DNA of 64,000 bases, taken from contig NZ_JAJQQP010000011.1 of the NCBI RefSeq assembly GCF_028994805.1, positions 1 to 64,000 of the forward strand. The letters run 5' to 3'. Position 1 is the first letter of the stretch; each line of letters starts with the position of its first letter. The position numbers and the translations under genes were made by a program. Below are positions 57,652-64,000 of the stretch, piece after piece. This DNA comes from Promicromonospora iranensis (GTDB lineage: Bacteria; Actinomycetota; Actinomycetes; Actinomycetales; Cellulomonadaceae). The notes beneath the pieces were generated by a model that had not been told where the DNA came from, did no database searches, and worked only from the letters and a program-made list of their open reading frames with translations.

Positions 57652-58221
57652 GTGAATACGCTCCAGGCACAGACACGGCTCATCGTTCGACAGCGCATCC
57701 GCATGATGGTCAACCAGTACGAGGTGCACGGGGCCAACCCCGACGGCACCGAGGGCGAGCTCTACGCGTTCGCGCAGCAGAAGCGCATGGCCTTCCGCGA
57801 GCAGGTGACGCTCTACACCGACGACACCAAGCGCGAGCCGGTCCTCGGGTTCAAGGCCCGCCAGATGATCGACCTCGGCGCCACCTACGACGTCGTCGAC
57901 GGTGGTGGAGCCCCGGTCGGCTCGTTCCGCAAGGACTTCGCCAAGTCGCTGCTCCGCACCACCTGGCACGTCGAGCAGCCCGGGCTGGGCACGGCTACCG
58001 GGGCCGAGCGCAGCATGATGGTCGCGATCATCCGCCGGTTCAGCGAGATCGACTGGCTGCCCTACCACTTCGACTTCCTGATCGACGGCCAGCCGGCGTT
58101 CTCCGTGGAGAAGAAGTGGGGCCTGCGTGACCGGTACGTCGTCAACATCCACGACCCGCGCATCGACCGTCGGCTCGTGACCGCCATGGCGATCGGCCTG
58201 GACGCTCTCCAGGAGCGCTGA
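57652..58221 (+). CDS. LURP-one-related (tubby C-terminal-like) protein
   Basis: 189 residues, cytoplasmic. The LOR beta-barrel with central helix is seen in ELYAFAQQKRMAFREQVTLY, PVLGFKARQMIDLGATYDVV and HFDFLIDGQPAFSVEKKWGL. Family members resemble phospholipid scramblases and tubby proteins, and their bacterial role is unknown. GTG at 57652 lies seven bases after CACACT, possibly leaderless. The stop is 21 bases from that of the mshB-like gene. Confidence 0.82.
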   Translation: MNTLQAQTRLIVRQRIRMMVNQYEVHGANPDGTEGELYAFAQQKRMAFREQVTLYTDDTKREPVLGFKARQMIDLGATYDVVDGGGAPVGSFRKDFAKSLLRTTWHVEQPGLGTATGAERSMMVAIIRRFSEIDWLPYHFDFLIDGQPAFSVEKKWGLRDRYVVNIHDPRIDRRLVTAMAIGLDALQER

Positions 58222-58242
58222 CCGGGCGGTGGCCCCACAGGC

Positions 58243-59397
58243 CTATCCCGTCGACCCGACGAGGTAGGTCTCGAACGTGAGGATCGGGGCGAGCACGCCG
58301 TTGGACAGGGCATACCACCCGGCGACCACATCTTCGGGCCGCGCGAGGACCGTAGCGTGCTGGACCTGCGAGGCATGAGCCCGCAGCCCCCCGACAACCC
58401 GCCCGACGACTCCCGCGATGTCCACCCGCACCACCCGGCCGGACCGCGTGATCGGCAGGACGTCAGATGATCGGCAGCCCGAGCTGCCGACGACCTGACC
58501 TTCTGCCGACCACGCGGCGAGGTCGGGTCTCGCCAGCGGGGGCAGCGGGACCGTCGGGTCCGGGAACGTGAGGGATTCCGGTGCGGTGAGTGCGGTCGCC
58601 TCCGGGTGGGCGGCGAGCGTCGCTCGTGCCGACCGCAGCTCGTCCGCCGGCACGACGGCCTGCCACAGCTCGGCGCCGGCCCAGGGCGCGGCCCACCGTT
58701 CGACGACGGCGTCCGGCGCGCCCTCCCCCACCGGCGCGCCTCCGCCGTCGGGCCACCAGGCCGGGTCCGCGGCGAGCTCGAGCGCCCGCACCGTCACCTG
58801 GTGCGCGCGCACGTGGTCGGGGTGTCCGTAGCCACCGCCGGGCTCGTACGTGGCGACGACGGCGGGCCGCCGCGCGCGGACCAGGGTCGCGAGCCGGCCG
58901 GCGGGCTCGTCGAGCGGCACCCGCGCGAACGCCGTCGGCGGGGAGTCCGGTGCCGGGCCGGCGACGCCGGGCGCCACCCAGGTCATGCCCGAGTCCTCGT
59001 AGCGCACGCCGCCTGACGCGTCCGGCACACGGCTCGACCCGCTCACTCGAGGGCCCGGCAGCGGGAGCGTGTCCAGGAAGGCGTGCTCGACCGCACCGTC
59101 GCCGCCGCCGCCCAGCTGTGTCAGGGCAGCGGCCAGCTCGGTCTCGCGGTAGGCGCCGAGCGCCGGTCCGTCGCCCTCGAGGCCGGCGCGGCCCTCCGAC
59201 GTCGTCCCCGGAAGGGCGATGACCTCACCCCGTTCCCCGCGGGTGCAGGTCACCACGCACGCCGGCCGCCCGGCCGCCGCGAAGGCGGCCAGCAGCCCAC
59301 CGGTGGTCAGCGTCTCGTCGTCCGGATGAGCATGCACGGCCAGCAGCCCACCCAACGCACTGAGTGCTGGATATTCGTCCCTGGAACGAGCATCCAT
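58243..59397 (-). CDS. mshB: N-acetylglucosaminyl deacetylase, MshB/PIG-L family
   Basis: About 384 residues, zinc-dependent deacetylase. The zinc motif LLAVHAHPDDE (~19-29) and GGGYGHPDHVRAHQ (~190-203) match the mycothiol enzyme MshB, which removes acetyl from GlcNAc-inositol. The extra C-terminal ~90 residues (VVRVDIAGVVGRVVGGLRAH) are unassigned. Mycothiol is expected in this phylum; the closely related mycothiol-conjugate amidase is an alternative. The best upstream ATG (59397) falls in the loop of the typA terminator hairpin and lacks a Shine-Dalgarno, so the start is doubtful. Confidence 0.82.
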   Translation of the reverse strand: MDARSRDEYPALSALGGLLAVHAHPDDETLTTGGLLAAFAAAGRPACVVTCTRGERGEVIALPGTTSEGRAGLEGDGPALGAYRETELAAALTQLGGGGDGAVEHAFLDTLPLPGPRVSGSSRVPDASGGVRYEDSGMTWVAPGVAGPAPDSPPTAFARVPLDEPAGRLATLVRARRPAVVATYEPGGGYGHPDHVRAHQVTVRALELAADPAWWPDGGGAPVGEGAPDAVVERWAAPWAGAELWQAVVPADELRSARATLAAHPEATALTAPESLTFPDPTVPLPPLARPDLAAWSAEGQVVGSSGCRSSDVLPITRSGRVVRVDIAGVVGRVVGGLRAHASQVQHATVLARPEDVVAGWYALSNGVLAPILTFETYLVGSTG

Positions 59398-59418
59398 GGG
59401 CGAATATCCAGCACTCAG
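59360..59418 (-). terminator. Terminator hairpin after typA
   Basis: 18-bp perfect stem CTGAGTGCTGGATATTCG (59360-59377) with its complement (59401-59418) and a 23-base loop containing the possible mshB start. It follows the typA stop (59432) by 13 bases. Confidence 0.78.
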
Positions 59419-59431
59419 CGAAGCGTGGCGG

Positions 59432-61375
<1,944 letters not shown>

Positions 61376-61512
61376 GGAGCACTCATTTCCAGAAGGGAGG
61401 TCAGGGGCGCGGACTCTGGCCCGAAGCGGACCGGTCTCGCAGCACCACCCATCCTACCCGCGAATCGAAATCACCAGGTGTCGACCGTGTCACTGTTCCG
61501 AGAACACCCCGT

Positions 61513-61598
61513 GCCGAGGTAGTCATCTGGCGAGGTGGTCACGTGGCGAAGTAGTACTACCTCGCTACATGACCACCTCGCCAGATGACTACCTCGGC
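61513..61598 (-). terminator. Family-A element: 86-bp near-perfect palindrome
   Basis: Two 43-base halves (61513-61555 and 61556-61598) are complementary except for three positions. Each half holds GCCGAGGTAGTC, GGCGAGGTGGTC and GCGAAGTAGT-like words. It lies 16 bases after the stop of the peptide ABC ATPase. Confidence 0.83.
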
Positions 61599-61614
61599 CG
61601 GGGTCGTGCGGGCG

Positions 61615-63360
61615 TCAGCCGCCGATCTCCAGGCTCGCACCCGGGATGGCCGCCAGCAGGTCCTGCGTGTACTGCTGCTGCGGGTTGTCGAACACCTCGT
61701 CGGTGGTCGCGTGCTCCACGATGCTGCCGTCCTTCATCACGGCCACGAGGTCGGCGATCTGCCGCACGACCGCGAGGTCGTGCGTGATGAAGAGGTAGGA
61801 CAGCCCCAGCTCGGCCTGCAGGTCGTTGAGCAGCGTGAGGATCTGCGCCTGGACCAGCACGTCGAGCGCCGAGACGGCCTCGTCGAGCACGAGCACCTCG
61901 GGCTCGAGCGCCAGCGCACGCGCGATGGCGATGCGCTGCCGCTGGCCGCCCGAGAGCTCGTTCGGGAACCGGCGCATGGTCGCCTGCGGCAGGGAGACCA
62001 TGTCGAGCAGGTCGCGGACGCGCGCCTCGCGGGACTTGCGGTCGCCCACCCGGTGCAGGGCGAGCGGCTCCTCGATGGACCGGAAGACCGAGTACGTCGG
62101 GTCCAGCGACCCGTACGGGTTCTGGAACACCGGCTGCACCCGACGGCGCAGCGCGAACTGCTCCTTCCGGGACATCTTCGCCACGTCCTTGCCGTCGAAC
62201 AGCACCGTGCCCGACGTCGGTTCGAGCAGTCCCAGCACCATGTTGGCCGCCGTGGACTTGCCGGAGCCCGACTCGCCCACCAGGGCGAGGGTGTGGCCCT
62301 TGGGCAGCGCGAAGTCGATGCCGTCGACCGCCGTGAAGTCGGAGTGCGCGCCCGGTCGGGAACCTCGGATGTGGAAGACCTTGGTCAGGTCCTTCGCCAC
62401 GACGACGTCCGACACCGTGGCCTCGACCTCGTCCGCGTGGCCCGCGAGCAGGTCCGCGGCCTCCGTGCCGCGCTCGTGCGCGGACTGGATGCGACGCGAC
62501 GCCAGCGACGGCGCCGAGGCCACGAGCCGCTTGGTGTACTCGTGCTGCGGGTCCTGGAGGATCTGCGCCGCCGGGCCGGACTCCACGATCTTGCCCTTGT
62601 ACATCACGATGAGGTGCTCGGCGCGCTCCGCCGCCAGGCCCAGGTCGTGCGTGATGAACAGGACGGCGGTGCCGAGCTCGGCGGTCAGGACCTCCAGGTG
62701 GTCCAGGATCTTCTTCTGCACCGTGACGTCCAGGGCGGAGGTCGGCTCGTCGGCGATCAGCAGCTTCGGCCGCGAGGCCAGGCCGATCGCGATGAGCGCA
62801 CGCTGGCGTATACCACCGGAGAACTCGTGCGGATACTGGCGGGCCCGGCGCGTGGCGTCGGGCAGGCCGGCCTCGCCGAGCAGCTCGGCGACACGCGCCG
62901 TCCGCTCCGCCTTGGAGCCCTGGAAGCCGTTCGCGACCAGGGCCTCGTCGATCTGCGTGCCGATGCGCCACACCGGGTTCAGGTTCGACATCGGGTCCTG
63001 CGGCACCAGGCCGATCTCGCTCCCGCGCAGGTCCTCGGTCTCCTTGCGGTTCAGGCCGACGAGCTCGCGTCCGCCGAACGTGATGGACCCGCCGGTCACC
63101 TTGCCGGTGCCCGGCAGCAGGTCGATGATCGCGTGCGCGGTGGTCGACTTGCCCGACCCCGACTCCCCCACGATGGCCACGGACTGGCCCGGGTAGACGC
63201 TGAGGTCCACGCCGCGCACGGCGTCGACGGTCCCGGTGGCCGTGGTGAAGGAGATCTGCAGGTCACGGATCTCGAGCAGCGGACTGCCGTCCTCACGCTT
63301 CTCGGCGGGCACCGGGGCATCCTCGGTGGATCCGTCGGTGAGGCTGATCGTGGTGGTCAT
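61615..63360 (-). CDS. Peptide ABC transporter ATP-binding protein, fused DppD-DppF type
   Basis: 581 residues with two full ABC domains: first Walker A VGESGSGKSTTAHAI (~63), signature EFSGGIRQRALIAIGL and Walker B LLIADEPTSALD; second Walker A VGESGSGKSTAANMV (~365), signature ELSGGQRQRIAIARAL and Walker B VLVLDEAVSALDVLV, where Ala replaces Pro/Thr. It drives uptake of di- or oligopeptides or nickel-type substrates, as in Dpp/Opp systems. Its ATG overlaps the permease stop by four bases (ATGA). Confidence 0.93.
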   Translation of the reverse strand: MTTTISLTDGSTEDAPVPAEKREDGSPLLEIRDLQISFTTATGTVDAVRGVDLSVYPGQSVAIVGESGSGKSTTAHAIIDLLPGTGKVTGGSITFGGRELVGLNRKETEDLRGSEIGLVPQDPMSNLNPVWRIGTQIDEALVANGFQGSKAERTARVAELLGEAGLPDATRRARQYPHEFSGGIRQRALIAIGLASRPKLLIADEPTSALDVTVQKKILDHLEVLTAELGTAVLFITHDLGLAAERAEHLIVMYKGKIVESGPAAQILQDPQHEYTKRLVASAPSLASRRIQSAHERGTEAADLLAGHADEVEATVSDVVVAKDLTKVFHIRGSRPGAHSDFTAVDGIDFALPKGHTLALVGESGSGKSTAANMVLGLLEPTSGTVLFDGKDVAKMSRKEQFALRRRVQPVFQNPYGSLDPTYSVFRSIEEPLALHRVGDRKSREARVRDLLDMVSLPQATMRRFPNELSGGQRQRIAIARALALEPEVLVLDEAVSALDVLVQAQILTLLNDLQAELGLSYLFITHDLAVVRQIADLVAVMKDGSIVEHATTDEVFDNPQQQYTQDLLAAIPGASLEIGG

Positions 63361-64000
63361 CGCTTCCTCGCCTTCGGGTCGAGGGCGTCGCGCACCACGT
63401 CGCCCATCATGATGAAGCCGAGCACGGTGAAGGCGAGCGCTGCGGCCGGGTAGAACATGATGTCCGGGTTGGTGCGGATCGAGCTCCGCCCGGTGGACAG
63501 GTCACCGCCCCAGGACACGGTGGACGGGTCCAGGCCGATGCCGAGGAACGTCAGCGTGGCCTCGGCCACGATGAAGGTGCCGAGCGCCACCGTGGAGTAC
63601 ACGATGATCGGCGCTGCCGAGTTGGGCAGCACGTGCCGCCAGAGGATTGCGGCACGACTCATGCCGAGCGCCTTGGACGCCGTCACGAACTCGTTGTTCT
63701 TGACGCTCAGGACGGCACCGCGGGTGATACGGGCGATGGTCGTCCAGCCGAAGGAGGCGAGCACCAGGGCCACCGCCAACGAGGTGCGGGTCGGCACGAT
63801 GCTGAGGATCACGATCGCGGCGAGCACGAACGGCACCGCGAAGAAGACGTCCGTGATGCGCGACAGGATCGTGTCGGTCCAGCCGCCGTAGTAGCCGGCG
63901 ATGGCGCCGATCGTGGTGCCGAGCACCACGACGAAGCTCGTAGTGAGCACGCCGACCAGCACTGACGCGCGCGCACCGAACAGCGTGCGGGCATAGATGT
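63357..64000 (-). CDS. Peptide ABC transporter permease (DppC/OppC-like), partial
   Basis: At least 213 residues; cut by the right edge. The frame remains open to base 64000 and begins inside the conserved IYARTLFGARASVLVGVLTT region, so the N-terminal ~80 residues are missing. Four or five transmembrane helices and the inner-membrane permease loop (ASKALGMSRAAILWRHVLPN, i.e. EAA-like A...G) are present. It forms the channel with the ATPase encoded next to it. Confidence 0.92.
   Translation of the reverse strand, partial: IYARTLFGARASVLVGVLTTSFVVVLGTTIGAIAGYYGGWTDTILSRITDVFFAVPFVLAAIVILSIVPTRTSLAVALVLASFGWTTIARITRGAVLSVKNNEFVTASKALGMSRAAILWRHVLPNSAAPIIVYSTVALGTFIVAEATLTFLGIGLDPSTVSWGGDLSTGRSSIRTNPDIMFYPAAALAFTVLGFIMMGDVVRDALDPKARKR

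Overview
The window comes from a high-GC actinobacterium. Supporting signs are GTG/TTG starts, several probably leaderless promoters, a mycothiol-type deacetylase, a five-gene conservon and an rRNA leader of actinobacterial type. The gene content suggests Micrococcales (Promicromonospora/Cellulomonas-like); that placement is inference. No tRNA, CRISPR array, insertion sequence or phage gene was recognised.

Left edge (1-653): leader and two tandem promoters of a 16S rRNA operon that reads leftwards out of the window. A GNAT acetyltransferase follows.

Region 1434-22158, sugar locus: five minus-strand genes (two TIM-barrel sugar isomerase/epimerases, a small exported protein, a GSDH-PKD secreted dehydrogenase that carries a one-base frameshift, and an 1870-residue ThuA-GSDH-PKD fusion). 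Next comes an operon for a sugar ABC importer (ATPase, permease, lipoprotein) plus a Gfo/Idh/MocA dehydrogenase. A divergent ROK regulator and a secreted PA14-propeller-CBM-DUF1080 fusion complete the locus. A 28-bp palindrome overlaps the -35 box of both the importer operon and the DUF1080 gene, so the ROK protein probably controls both. The combination of ThuA, DUF1080, Gfo/Idh and isomerases suggests extracellular and intracellular oxidative (3-keto) breakdown of a glycoside; the substrate is unknown.

Region 22396-28018: a two-gene membrane operon (SRPBCC protein, ICMT-like methyltransferase fused to a thiol-type domain) divergent from a TetR regulator with its own palindrome, then ligA.

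Region 28175-36669: a flavin monooxygenase, a complete conservon (histidine kinase, roadblock, DUF742, GTPase, atypical P450) and an S9 prolyl oligopeptidase.

Region 36799-46193: MetE-like protein, mnmA, cysteine desulfurase, PhoX phosphatase, ThiF/rhodanese protein, etfA and etfB, all on the minus strand. The order etfB-etfA-desulfurase-mnmA-MetE-like-ligA matches a known actinobacterial backbone, here interrupted by accessory genes.

Region 46267-64000: glgX-type debranching enzyme, a FAD dehydrogenase, a three-gene operon of tyrA, pheA and an ACT-like protein, a 1219-residue VanW protein, a small membrane protein divergent from a LURP-one protein, mshB-like deacetylase, typA, and a peptide ABC transporter running off the right edge.

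Two families of long intergenic hairpins stand out. Family A is built from the word GGCGAGGTAGTC (29705, 40601, 61513, and a relative at 19051). Family B is built from CTAGGTTTCTCC (36703 and 44255). All sit a few bases after minus-strand stop codons and probably act as terminators.
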